Assembly: GCA_038501625.1 (NCBI GenBank)
Contig: JAZAYU010000005.1
Coordinates: 10,875,484-10,939,483 of the forward strand
Origin: Corbicula japonica
Lineage: Eukaryota > Mollusca > Bivalvia > Venerida > Cyrenidae
DNA length: 64,000 bases
Direction: 5' to 3'
The notes beneath the pieces were generated by a model. The model did not search any database. It was not told the DNA's origin and saw nothing but the letters and a program-made list of their open reading frames with translations. This document shows positions 52,701 to 62,414 of this stretch, piece by piece. The position numbers and the translations under genes were made by a program. Every line of letters starts with the position of its first letter. Position 1 is the stretch's first letter.

Positions 52701-55700
52701 AGTTTGTTTTAAATGTCATTGGTTCACTTATGGCACAAAAGTTTAAAACAATTTTTAGCTTTTACTTTGGTAGGTCTGGTAGCACACAGCCATTTTTGCA
52801 CAGTAAAACCCTCCGAAATTGAGAGCACCCCATTGTTAAGACCACTATTTCACTGTCTTGTTTTACAGATTTGCACTACAGTCCATCCTCCCTCATCTAA
52901 AAAAGACCACCCCATTATTTAAACAACATTTACCCAGTCCCAGTGGTGGTCGTTATAGTTGGGTCTTACTGAAGGTAGAATATCTGTGTAGGAAATTAGG
53001 AATCCTGGATTCTGTAGAATGTGTCATTCTTGTGCTCTGTATAATAAGCAGAATATGTTAGTTGCACTGGTACATATACCTACGAATAAAGTGGTAGATG
53101 CACGAAGGCTCAAAATTGGCCTAAAATTTTCTCAAATTTTCAAATTGCATGTACATCACTGAAAGTGTGCTTTTTATAATGTATAATGGTTGTTTTCTTG
53201 AAAAGATAAAAAGTGAAGATGAACCCATAAACCAAAATAAAAAATTAAGTATGTCATATATGTCTGAAATTTGAAAATGTTTGCCAAAATGCAATTTTTT
53301 GTTACATTTTCATCATATTTTGGTGATTTTCATATTGGGCACAGGCTTCGACCAAACTAATTTAAAGAATTTTCTTTGTACAAATGTGTGCTGAATTCAT
53401 GGTCAAAATTTGATTTTGGTCGAGAAGTGTGCCCTTATCGAAATCCTCTAAAATCTGTTGTGAAAATGGACAAAAATATGAATTTTTGCACATTTTGCTC
53501 ATTTTTAGCAATTTTGATGACCCCTTGTCAAACACCTTAAGCAGTAATAAATATAAAATTTTAAGATATGAAAAGTATAACTATTTATGTATTCAATGGC
53601 ATTAAAATTTAAGATATGTAACAAAATTTAAAATTTTACATATTTTTAGGCCGATATTAGGCCTTTGTGAACCTACTCCTTTACAGGAATGACACAAACA
53701 TAAATGGCTGGTCTTTGTATAAGGACAGAAAGGTCCTTTCTGAAACAGTTTCTTAGAATTAAATATTAATTCAGAGACAATTAATAGTTTTCATGCTTTT
53801 ATTTTAATCAAAACCAGTTTCAGAAAGAAAGACTAAACATTAGGATTCCTTAGTTGCTTTAGTAGTATGTACAATTTGTTTTTAAAGGATGCATACTAAA
53901 GAAGATGGTCATTTAACGTATGCAATTAATGATTTTATTGGATATTCTATTTTCAGATTTGAAAAGATCTGTGGTTATTATTGAAGGAGGAACATCCAGA
54001 GTTCCAGAAATTCTAGAGACCAAAATAAAAAACTTGAAAACCATCATTGAAAATAGCCATGGGTAAAGTTTCTTTTTTTTTGTGTCATCTACATGTATTT
54101 CTCATAAGTGTTGTGCAATGGCCATTATAAACTTTATAAAAATTATAAACAAAAACTTTTGTGTCCACTGCAATAGCAGGTAGATAGGGATCCTATTGTA
54201 CAGCAGCAGGATACAGTAGTCCCCCAACTTTAACATGAAACTTAACACTGCCTATAACTTTAAAAGTACTTTTCCTTTTCACTTAATACTTATAATATAT
54301 CCCTACATGAACAAAGACGTCAGCGACAACAAGAATGAAAACTCCTGTTTCACTAGAGATATGACCTTTTCAAATACAACTTTAACATGAAACTTAATGT
54401 TGCCTATAACTTTGAAAGTATTTGTCCTATTCACTTAGTAATTGGAATACATGTATATCGCCTGTATGAACAAAGAAATTGGTGACAAGAATGATAACTC
54501 CTGTTTCACTATTTTTAATTTTGCCTCTTTTAAAATTTAATGCAATTTTAGGGGACACGTCATCCAAGGAAAGTTAAAATTCTAGTTAAGCAACTGCCAT
54601 TGTTTCCTAAGCAGGATTTTATAGGTCACACAACATATGTTTAACACCATATATATATACACCACTATATAAATCAATATGGCATTTACCATTCATCTTT
54701 ACCATGGCAACAAACCTAATACTAATTATCTTACAGGGTAAGGGCCTATGGATCAGCAGCCATCAACATGTGTTACGTTGCACGGGGGGCTCATGCAGCA
54801 TATTTAGAACATGGAATACATGTGTGGGATATTGCTGCTGGAAAACTGATTGTAGAAGAAGCGGGAGGGTATGTCTGTGATCCATCAGGTACTTTAGTTG
54901 TTCCATATCATTGGTTAATTCTTAACTCCATATTTACAGGTTTTATCGCGTTTGCCAGCAGCTAGATCCGGATTAGGCAGCTCATCCATGCTGTCTTGAT
55001 TATGATCTAGACTTTGCTTCCTTTCTTTGTTAAAAGTAACCTAATGATTCAAAAAGCGAATCTAATCTGATGATACAAAAGTACTGGTTGATCTGGATCT
55101 ACACACTTTGCCTATCAATAACAGCCAAATCCTATAGAGTAAAGGGTTAAGAACTTTATCAGTGTAAACCAGCACACATTATATATAGTTATACATACAC
55201 TATAAAAAAAAGTCATCAAGCCTCAGCATGTTAAACATTTCATTCTTAAACTCGTTGCTTGACATAATTTTTTTTTTAATTCTGAGTTTAACTTGTAGAT
55301 CATTTATCTAGAATAAATCACAGGTGTACGGCATGTTGGACCCAGTCAAACCCCCTTTCCCTCACAGTACTACCCTCCCTTGAAGAAAAAAAAGCTCTAC
55401 AGAAAAAAAATGTATATCAAGAAAAAAAAAATTTCTGTAGAGCTTTTTTTCTTCAAGGGAGGGTAGTAGTGTGAGGGAAAGGGGGTTTGACTGGGTCCAA
55501 CATGCCGTACACCTGTGGAATAAATGATTAAAAAATAAAATTTGATCTTTTTTTATGTTGTCATGTAGCTGATGCTGAAATATGCTGAAAAACCATGTAG
55601 TGTTGCTGGGATATATAGTACCCTGGTAGCTTACAGAACATGTATTTGAAATCCTTGCAAATATTTTCATAAGAATTGAAAATACTTAAATGTTTATCAA

Positions 55701-56521
55701 TTCTTGATGAAACCAATCAATTAATGATTTTGAAAATACATAATGTTTATCAATTCTTGATGAAACCAATCAATTAATGATTTTGAAAATACTTAATGTT
55801 TATCAATCCTTGATGAAACCAATCAATTAATGATTGAATGATGTTCATTAACTGAATGAGAGCTGGTGAGTTGGCAGAGGAACTGGTTATACTTATAAAT
55901 GTTTTGTAACTCTTAATGCCGTCAGGAGCCAAACAAAGTTTAACCCTAATTATGGTTTTGACAAGTTACTTTGCATTAACACAACAGTAAATTTCAAGAA
56001 TTTAATTGGTATGACAGATTTGCATGGCAGCTAGTTACATGATGTGTATTTTTTAATAAAATACCTCTGGAATTAACCTTTTCCTCCATACATGTGCCTT
56101 TGTGGAGTGCGCAATCAGTGTAGATCAGTTGGAACATCCATGCCATCTGATCGGGATCCACACCATTGGTGTTTTAATTTGTTAGGTTATTTCTGATAAA
56201 AAAGTGAGCAGTGCAGATCCTGATCCTGGCTCTGATAGCTGGCTGATTGGATCTACACTGGTTGCATATGGGTTAAAATGTGAAAATATTAAATAAAGGG
56301 TTATTAGAAAATAGTTTTTATCATTTGAATTATACTTATTGTTTAGGTTATGTATGTAGTTATTTGGATTCTGTTGTTGGTTAGATATTGTTTATTTTTC
56401 AATGATTATTTCAGGAGAGCCATTGGACCTGATGAACAGAAGAGTAATTGCTGCATGTAACAAAGAAGTTGCTGGTCAACTGGCCAAAATCACAACAAAT
56501 ATCACTCTAGAAAGAGACTGA
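43800..56521 (+). CDS. IMPA1: Inositol monophosphatase 1
   Basis: Mg2+-dependent, lithium-sensitive enzyme that hydrolyses inositol monophosphates to free inositol in the cytosol. Exons: 43800-43862, 46079-46212, 46736-46840, 50822-50867, 52544-52652, 53957-54062, 54737-54888, 56415-56521; 822 nt, 273 aa (human 277). All introns are GT-AG with matching phases. Motif 1 is FIGEE (Glu70) and [14 protein letters not shown] (Asp90, Asp93), in the same numbering as the human enzyme. Motif 2 is [15 protein letters not shown] (Asp219), close to human Asp220. AFCNG and [11 protein letters not shown] are also typical. The start ATG at 43800 aligns with other family members at residue 1. Introns carry a 700-base inverted repeat (intron 1), a 2-kb Helentron-like element (intron 3) and another inverted repeat (intron 7). 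Confidence 0.96.
43944..44640. repeat. Near-perfect 700-base inverted repeat in IMPA1 intron 1
   Basis: Arms of about 335 bases with a loop of only about 29 bases (44279-44307). Left landmarks TCGCAAACATTGCAAATGGCG, ATTTACTAAAATCTAGGTGG (inverse at left) and CCAATCCTTCAAAATAATG are mirrored at right with few mismatches. The stem closes with CTTACTTCCT and AGGAAGTAAG. A transcript would fold into a long hairpin. Confidence 0.9.
44641..45341. other. IMPA1 intron 1 remainder
   Basis: AT-rich; nothing recognised. Confidence 0.35.
45342..45602. mobile_element. Small Helentron-like element, one core unit
   Basis: The left end TATGCCCCCCCACAAAGTGGGAGGC is a hairpin matching, inverted, the 3' hairpin at about 31003-31025. 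The right end GGGCATCACTGTCCCGAAGACACAGTCTAG matches the ends at 7029 and 28388. It contains one core unit related to 30660-30960. Confidence 0.65.
45799..46038. mobile_element. MITE family A, full copy next to IMPA1 exon 2
   Basis: Ends TTTAACCTTTTACTCTATATA and ATATGGAGGAAAGGGTTAAA. Only 40 bases separate it from exon 2, so the exon's branch point region may partly derive from it. Confidence 0.7.
46417..46516. mobile_element. MITE family B, internally deleted copy in IMPA1 intron 2
   Basis: Ends GGGCCCAAGATAATAAAACT and TTTATGATCTTGGGCCC. The left half of the inner palindrome is missing. A diverged family A fragment follows at about 46560-46700. Confidence 0.65.
47000..47276. mobile_element. 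Small Helentron-like element in IMPA1 intron 3
   Basis: Starts GTGTCGCCCTTTCGAAGAAAAG, has TGTCTGTCAGTCTGTC, then AACCATTGGTTATAACTTTGCC, and ends ACACTTGTTAAACTGAAC then CATCTAGTA. It is related to 11630-12480. Confidence 0.4.
47690..47766 (+). repeat. tRNA-like segment (decayed, possible SINE head)
   Basis: TAGCTCAGTGGGTAAG resembles an internal A box, and GCAAGTTCGAACCC, about 35 bases on, resembles a B box. The arms do not close into a sound cloverleaf, so this is not an intact tRNA. Confidence 0.35.
48225..48312 (-). repeat. tRNA-like segment on the minus strand
   Basis: Read on the minus strand, GTTTCGTGGCCGTGACAGTA is followed by a region with TTTCTAATG and then GTGTGTTCGAATCC, a B-box-like block. 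D and T arms are imperfect. Either a tRNA pseudogene or SINE head. Confidence 0.35.
48576..50560 (-). mobile_element. Helentron/pearl-like element, inverted copy in IMPA1 intron 3
   Basis: Same element as 33786-35943 in reverse: TTATGCCCCCCTTCGAAGAAG hairpin at left, the GTCGGT microsatellite at 48622-48675, nine to ten 145-base units, unique sequence, and a GTGTTTGACAAACACCTCTTG end at right. Flanks read A before CAAGAGG and T after CATAA in the element's own orientation, again with no target duplication. It lies wholly within the intron and opposite to IMPA1 transcription. ORFs inside (for example ones reading [10 protein letters not shown]) are repeat translations. Confidence 0.85.
48700..50025 (-). 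repeat. Tandem array, nine intervals of 145-146 bp
   Basis: CTAGACAAC marks units at 48703, 48848, 48993, 49138, 49283, 49428, 49573, 49719, 49865 and 50011. The variant units with TGCATACAAAAACG sit near the same end of the element as in the 34-kb array, so array order is conserved between copies. Confidence 0.92.
50868..51490. other. IMPA1 intron 4 start, no gene
   Basis: Contains three loose repeats of ACATGTCTGAT followed by TTACTGTGTTTAA at about 50980, 51030 and 51080. Otherwise nothing. Confidence 0.4.
51495..51643. mobile_element. MITE family B, full copy in IMPA1 intron 4
   Basis: GAAGGTTATAAAGCTGAGATTGG to CTTAGTTTTATAGGCTTGGGC. Centre GGCAACTGGTTGCC. A family A copy of the ATGGA subtype follows at about 51748-51930. 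Confidence 0.7.
53093..53685. mobile_element. TIR element in IMPA1 intron 5
   Basis: Ends of about 35 bases are inverted: GTAGATGCACGAAGGCTC...TTGGCCTAAAA at left, TTTTTAGGCCGATATTAGGCC...GTGAACCTAC at right, roughly three quarters alike by eye. No ORF. Confidence 0.5.
54150..54590 (+). repeat. Tandem repeat element in IMPA1 intron 6
   Basis: Two to three units with ACATGAAACTTAA, TGCCTATAACTTTGAAAGTA and TCCTATTCACTTA. Same family as 43265-43700. Confidence 0.6.
54921..55150. mobile_element. MITE family A, full copy in IMPA1 intron 7
   Basis: CTTAACTCCATATTTACAGG to ATAGAGTAAAGGGTTAA. It begins about 32 bases after exon 7. Confidence 0.65.
55321..55515. repeat. Near-perfect inverted repeat in IMPA1 intron 7
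   Basis: Arms of about 82 bases: CAGGTGTACGGCATGTTGG through AAGCTCTACAG, and the inverse. One mismatch was noticed (CACAGTACT against AGTAGTGTG). The loop is about 32 bases and A-rich. Confidence 0.92.
55667..55850 (+). repeat. Tandem triplication of about 62 bp
   Basis: Three units share AATGTTTATCAATTCTTGATG and AAACCAATCAATTAATGAT with minimal change. Confidence 0.85.
56073..56276. mobile_element. MITE family A copy in IMPA1 intron 7
   Basis: ATTAACCTTTTCCTCCATACATG to GCATATGGGTTAAA. It is 140 bases before exon 8. Confidence 0.65.
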
Positions 56522-56691
56522 TCACTTTCTTGTTGATAGTTGTTACAAGACTGTGTCCTCCAGAATGTCTGTTACATGTATATGATTTCAAACTAAAATT
56601 TGTTTATTTTCATTACTCCATACATATATACATACACACACGATTTTAATCCTTCTTATTTGGACTAACACTGGTCGCTTCTTGGTCAGAA

Positions 56692-56933
56692 TTAACCATT
56701 TCCTCCATATATACGCATTTTTAAAGATGTGCAATCAGTGTAGATCCTGATCAGATGGCACGGATGTGCCGGCTGATCTGGATCTGCACTGGTCGCGTTT
56801 TGGTCAGAAATAACCTTACGAAACAAAAAGCGAACAGTTTAGATCCCGATCAGACAGCATGGATGTGGCGGCTGATCTGGATCTAAACTGTTCGTCCTTG
56901 CAATAAAGGTGTATCTATGGAGGAAAGGGATAA
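56692..56933. mobile_element. MITE family A, full copy in the IMPA1 3' UTR
   Basis: ATTAACCATTTCCTCCATATATACG to TATGGAGGAAAGGGATAA. It lies 170 bases after the IMPA1 stop and ahead of the likely poly(A) signals, so it is probably transcribed. Confidence 0.75.
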
Positions 56934-57239
56934 GTCATTATAACTTATATACTATGGTATTTTAACTTCGGCTGGGAATATTGTGGAGGACGCTGTGTGA
57001 GAAAGTTAAATTAATTTCGAGGGCACAATAAAAATATTTTCGTTGTATAATTATTTTCCTTCATAATTTAGTTATTGCCTGGTGCACAAGAAATATAAGT
57101 TATTTATATGGAAAATGACCACGTTTTGGCATAAATATTATAATCATTTAGTAATGAAAAACAAAATGATTAACTGTCACTGCAGTTTTATGTTATTTCA
57201 TTGTTACTGATGTCTAGTTAAATTATTTATATTGTCTTA

Positions 57240-57251
57240 AATAAAAATAAA
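57240..57251 (+). terminator. Probable IMPA1 poly(A) signal
   Basis: Two AATAAA hexamers in a row (57240 and 57246), about 720 bases after the stop codon. Confidence 0.5.
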
Positions 57252-57268
57252 ACAATTACGATGTCGTT

Positions 57269-57284
57269 TTTATTGAGTTTTATT
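57269..57284 (-). terminator. Probable roadblock-B poly(A) signal
   Basis: AATAAA on the minus strand at 57274-57269 and 57284-57279, about 100 bases after the roadblock-B stop codon. It is less than 40 bases from the IMPA1 signals on the other strand. Confidence 0.5.
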
Positions 57285-57382
57285 GCTAGTAAAAAGCATG
57301 TAAGAATATAAATGATTTAAATAATTATCTGTACACATTGAATAAATTGCGTTACAGTAGTCCTTGAGATCTGTGAAGTTCC

Positions 57383-60300
57383 CTAGACCTCGTCCGGTGA
57401 CTGGATTACAATTAACAGGTAGTCTTTCTCTGAAATAAAGAAAAGAAGTTTCTTGCAGATCTGTGTAGATAAGACTTCTTAAAACTGGGTCAAAGAGACC
57501 AGTCTCAAATCTCAAGCACCTGATTGGCTGTAATGGTGACATCTCAGATGCTTGAGATTTAAGACTGGTCTCCTGATAGAGTTTTATGATCTTAGAACTG
57601 GCATATTTGTTTAATCATATTTTATTTGCCTTCAATTGCTAAAGGGGTTTGGGCAATAAGTGATTACCATGTTAAAACAGCCCTCACCAATAAAGTATTT
57701 ATCATATAATATAGTGGCTATTGGAATTTTGCATAGAGTAAAATTAAAGTTTGATATAACATAACAGTGTTGTTAGAACTGGCATATCGAAGAAATCTCA
57801 TTATTAACAGATTACCACATCAAATGCAATACTATAACTACATGTATTACCCCTTTACTCCATGGAATATGGCAGTTATCCAATAGGGGAACAGTGTAGA
57901 GCCAGATCAGTCAGGACATCAGTGGATCATGATCTACAATGTTCTCACATGTGATAAAACCTGTATTTATGAAGTAAGGGTTATAAGGTATGTGTTCACT
58001 CATTTCCACAAATTTTCAATACTCTACCTGGCGCCACCATAATTTCATGCTTCTTGGACCGAATTCTTAGAAATTTGAGGTCATCTATTGGATCGATGTC
58101 ACGGATTGTGCTCTTCGCCAGACTTGCCAACTCTATGATGAGATTTGAGTACTGGGTAGTTGTAGAATTGTCCAAAGTTGTTCTCACTGGAATACCTGTT
58201 AATAGAACCGTACTGCTTTTTAACCAGGAGGGTTTCTTTGGAAAACCCTGGTTATTAGATTGGGGTATGGCGGGCGGGCGTCAGCATTTTATTGTTGTTG
58301 TTTTTTTTGTTGTTGTTTAAGTTCTTTTTTTCTCGGTAACCATTCAATGTGGAGCTTTGAAGCATAATTTGACATCACAGTAGCAATTATCAAAAGAAGT
58401 GTCATAACTCTTGAATTTATTTGTTCCTTTTTCACAAGAAAACCTGTTTTCGTAACATTGCGGTATTTCTTTGTTTCTAATTTCTATAGACATACACAAG
58501 CTGTCCTCACATTAAACAAAGAACAAAAGATACAACTTTGCTGCTAATTCGCCGGAGTGGGGCGAACCTATGGATTGGTGCCGGTGAGGTCACTTGTTGA
58601 AAGGGTGCAACACTCCATATATACGGGTTTTATCGCATGCGCGAACAATGTAGATCCGGATCAGCAGGAACATCGGATCGGATCTGGATCTAAACTGTTC
58701 GCCCCTGGATAACAGTCATATCATATTGAGTTAATGGTTAAATGAATCAAAATCATTGGCCCAAGATCATAAAACTGAGAATGGAGACCAGTCTTCAATT
58801 TCAAGCGTCTGATTGGCTGACCTGGAGACAAGTCTTCATTTCAGCCAATTCGATTCTTGAGTTAGGAGACTGATCTCCATTCGAAGTTTGAGATCTTGGC
58901 GCATTATTTACGAACCGTCTGAGTTGGTCACTATGATTCCTATGACTCCCTTGTGTCCCTGGATCCTCTTCAAAGTATCTTCGACATCAGCCTTGAAAAT
59001 AATAAAAACTGGTTGTTACTGTCAGAATTAATGTGAGTTCAAATTTTAGCTCATTCGGGTCCTCGTGGGTTCTCACTTTCGTTAACTGTTTGTGGCGTCC
59101 ATATTGAAATTGATTATTGTAATACCTTGCTCTCTTTTCCTCTCTACTGTTTTGCTGTGTGGAGAGGCTGTGGCTGCTAAATGTGGGCATCCCTGATATG
59201 CATATTTCACTTTCTTTCATTCACTTAACAGGCAGTAGAGTGTGATACATGCATTCAATAAATTCACGTAGACTGGGAAAATATGTCAAACACCACTTAT
59301 AATGAACTTGTTGCTCGTGACTGCTCCTTCGGCGACGGGCAAAACACCCACATCAGGGGCGGATACAGAGGGGGTTCTGTGGGGTTGCTCTTATCCCTAT
59401 TGGGGCAACAATATTTTATTTTCACGGAGATTTTTTCAAGAAAGTTGTAGCTTGCAAAACATTTTATAAAGCTGTAACGTTTATTTTTTTAATATTTCGA
59501 ACATGACAACAATGTTATTTAAACCATGTTCTGATATATGTCATCCACTTTGTAAAACACAGTGATCCTTTATTCAGTGAGTTTCAAATTTTAAATAACA
59601 TCAACTATTTATTACTTAATCAGTTTTCATCAGATTTAATATTAAAGAAAAATAGACACTCCTTTATATAATTAACAGATTGTATATTAAATTTGCATAG
59701 TAATTAACGACGGATCTTTTAACCATTACACTTCTAACACGAAAAATAAAACAAGTTTGTGACTCCCATAAGCTAAATTATGTTTTTAATTACTATATTA
59801 TACTATATAACATGTAATTGAATTCACAGAATAGAAACATTAAGAAAATTCTAAAATCATGTGTGCAAGTACCAATCTGCAGATACGAGTTAAAAGGACG
59901 AGTTAAAAGACAAACCGTGAAATAAATTAAAAGGCCCTACAAAGGACTAGATTGATGTTCAGTTGAAGACTTGTGTCACCCTCTGGTACAATGTCGGAAG
60001 AAAAATGCAAGTACAGAAAGGGTCATAACTCCATCTTGACCGAAACAACTTGTCATTATCAAGAGTGTGTTTGTTGTCTTGAGCAATATACTTTGAAAAA
60101 TTGATGAAAAAATATTGACAGTTATAGCCAAGTTTAAGTTTGCGTGTCAAAATCCAAGCACAAAAAGGGACATAACTCCATCAAATGTGACCATGACCTA
60201 AAGATTTGGCATCATCATGAGCGTGTTGTCATAAGCAATATAATTTGAAGTTTCAGGAAGAAATATTGAGAAATAACAAAGTTATTGCCAACGTTAAGTT

Positions 60301-62414
60301 TTCGTGTCAAAATCGAAGTAAAAAAAAGGGGCATAACTCCATCAAATGTGACCTTGACCTAAAAAAATTTGGCATCATCATGAGCGTGTTGTCATAAGCA
60401 ATTTAATTCGAAAGTTTCATGAAGAAATATAAATAGTTTTCATATAAACGACCTAAATGTGATATAATAATCGTACACAATCAATATTTTTCATATAAAC
60501 GACCTAAATGTGATATAATATTCGTACACAATCAAAGTACAAGTGAATATAATTAAAGCCAAAGTTCATGAAGTTGATATAGCGTTATTAATGCAAATTG
60601 CCAATAAAATTCACTCTTTACAGATCAAAATTGTAATGATTTGTAAACAAATCGGCGAAATTTCCTCCTTGGTCAGTCGACTATAGGCATTATATTGTGG
60701 TACAATTAACATTAACCCCAAAATTTACTGAGACATTGAAATATTCAATCTTAATTTTGAATAAGAAGCTTTAATTTTCGAGTCATAAACATTGATCGTT
60801 GACGAGCTGTGAATTGCAAAGATGCGTTAAGAAGATTAGAAACGGCTGAAAAGGAATCTATAGCTTCAAATAATTTCAAATTAGCGCAGTTAGAATGCAA
60901 ACGTTTTAATGGCACTGTAATCTTGAGGTTTCTCTTTATTTGTTCCTGTTCCAAACAATTTGCACAGATATTCCTCTGTGTTCTTTAAAAACTGTGAAGC
61001 AATTACATTATTGATATGGATATTTAATGAATTTAAAATGAATTTCCATTTAATACTTGTTTTTTTACTGTAGTAGAAATTACTCTCGATATCGTAATAT
61101 GAAGTATCATATTTCAGATTAATTTCAAAGAATTCTAAACAAGAAATAGGATTTCTACTACAATTCATTGATTAACTTGGGTTCAATAGACTGGATTGTA
61201 TCAATTCGACTAAATTTAATGGATTTTGGATTAGCTATTAAAACGACATTACTGTGTTGACATTAAATTTTCTCAAATGTAACAAATTAACAAAAGTGGA
61301 CTTGAATACTCGCTTCTGTTAGTTTCCATTTTTGTTTACGAAATCATTGCAGAGCCATTATAGCACTGGCTTCTAAAACTTGCTTTGTCCTGATTATTTT
61401 TGCCGTTGCGCTGGCTATAGGTAGGATAAGCTTACAACGCACGCGGGTTTGGTTTTCTGGCAACCTACCACCCCCACTAAACACGTCGGACATCATTAGT
61501 ATGACGAAATAAATGTATATGTACATGGTATTAAATTACGCATATCATTTCATATGTAAGTATTTTGTGTATGATTAAACAGCATTAGTCAAATAGAACA
61601 TAATTTCCCGTACTGTAATGTTACTGAATTCCTACCGAACAGTAGGATTGCTGGAATCCCCTTTTTTGACCGCAATATTCAATTTTAGCATATTCTGTAA
61701 CTACCCAAGTCGCCCCTAACGGACACCTCTCTGGAACTCTTGCATCCGACCCGTGAGATGAAGAGATTTTCTATGTCATGATGGTTTACACTGTTGTGCC
61801 CAAGACCATAAAACTAAAAATTGGAGACCAGTCTCAAATCTTAAGCATCTGATTGGCTGAAATGGCGACCAGCCGCCATTTCAGCCAATCAGATGCTTAA
61901 GATTTGAGACTGGTCTCCTCGCCATTTCAGCCAAACGGATGCTTGAGATTTGAGACTATTCTCAAAACTCAGGTTTAACATCTTGGGCCCTGTATTTATT
62001 AATGCAGGGACTCGAAAAGCAGGAAAAAGTTATTAATAGAAGACACGCTTTTCTTAAGGATCACACAATTTACGAGTTTCTGCATGCTTTTGCGCAAGTT
62101 GTTTTATACTGACTGCAACTTTCCATCACATATAAATTTTACCATTGACTAAACGAACTGTCTCTGATTTGGATCTTTCTTCCTGTATCAATCGTTGCAG
62201 TATAAAATACAATAACTCATTTTTTCATAAAGCCTTTAGTGTTTTAGTATTTTTAAAGGAGATTTAAAAAGTACCAAAAATCACGACTTTTAAGAAAAAT
62301 AGCGACAAACTGTATTGTTAACTGCAAAGCTGGGTTGCAGTTAAAAATTAAATATATTCTGGAAATTATTTTAATAAATTCAATAAAACCTACAAAATTA
62401 AAGAAACTTACCAT
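57383..62414 (-). CDS. DYNLRB: Dynein light chain roadblock-type, copy B
   Basis: Paralogue of copy A, with the same role in cytoplasmic dynein. Exons on the minus strand: 62414-62412 (ATG), 58991-58916, 58195-58028, 57429-57383; the sizes 3+76+168+47 are identical to copy A, and the product is 97 aa. The sequence starts [19 protein letters not shown], then [23 protein letters not shown]-equivalent [27 protein letters not shown] and [15 protein letters not shown]. Splice sites are GT-AG (exon 2 acceptor TTCAAG is unusual in having AAG). Exon 1 rests on an ATG followed by GTAAGT at 62411 and on phase; other ATG exons are possible. It is tail-to-tail with IMPA1. Confidence 0.88.
57484..57596. 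mobile_element. MITE family B, internally deleted, in roadblock-B intron 3
   Basis: GACCAGTCTCAAATCTCAAGC and ATGCTTGAGATTTAAGACTGG are inverted; the end is TTTTATGATCTTAG. It is only 55 bases upstream of exon 4. Confidence 0.6.
57849..57982. mobile_element. MITE family A, internally deleted, in roadblock-B intron 3
   Basis: ACCCCTTTACTCCATGGAATATG to GAAGTAAGGGTTAT. Confidence 0.55.
58608..58741. mobile_element. MITE family A, short copy in roadblock-B intron 2
   Basis: CAACACTCCATATATACGGG to TTGAGTTAATGGTTAAA, with CAATGTAGATCCGGATCAG inside. Confidence 0.55.
58759..58903. mobile_element. MITE family B, full copy in roadblock-B intron 2
   Basis: GGCCCAAGATCATAAAACTGAG to AAGTTTGAGATCTTGGC. 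Its right end is 13 bases from the exon 2 donor at 58915. Confidence 0.7.
59060..59215 (-). repeat. Interspersed SINE-like repeat, copy 3 (inverted)
   Basis: On the minus strand: AGTGAAATATGCATATCAGGG head, AGAGAGGAAAAGAGAGCAAGG, and AACGAAAGTGAGAACCC. The B-box-like tail is missing or changed. It lies in roadblock-B intron 1. Confidence 0.5.
59220..59940. other. Roadblock-B intron 1, no gene recognised
   Basis: AT-rich; nothing supported. Confidence 0.35.
59990..60420 (+). repeat. Tandem units of about 150 bp in roadblock-B intron 1
   Basis: Three units with GG(T/A/G)CATAACTCCATC, GGCATCATCATGAGCGTGTTGTCATAAGCAAT and GTTTTCGTGTCAAAATC landmarks. The GGTCATAACTCC theme links it to the Helentron-like tandem cores elsewhere. 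Confidence 0.65.
60430..60533 (+). repeat. Tandem duplication of about 52 bp
   Basis: TTTTCATATAAACGACC and AAATGTGATATAATA(A/T)TCG and TACACAATCAA occur twice in succession. Confidence 0.85.
60751..61168 (-). other. Unidentified coding-like remnant
   Basis: Two overlapping minus-strand open frames (61168-60890, 92 codons; 60954-60751, 67 codons) could form one protein-like block broken by a frameshift near 60930. The first reads [18 protein letters not shown] and [15 protein letters not shown]; the second reads [16 protein letters not shown]. No family was recognised. In such AT-rich DNA this could be chance. It lies in roadblock-B intron 1. Confidence 0.15.
61798..61990. mobile_element. 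MITE family B with a duplicated right arm
   Basis: Ends GCCCAAGACCATAAAACTAA and AACATCTTGGGCCC. After the normal palindrome (centre GCGACCAGCCGC) comes a second copy of CGCCATTTCAGCCAAACGGATGCTTGAGATTTGAGACT, making this copy longer than the others. Confidence 0.7.
61991..62411. other. Roadblock-B intron 1, first part
   Basis: AT-rich sequence next to the putative exon 1 donor. Nothing else recognised. Confidence 0.35.
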
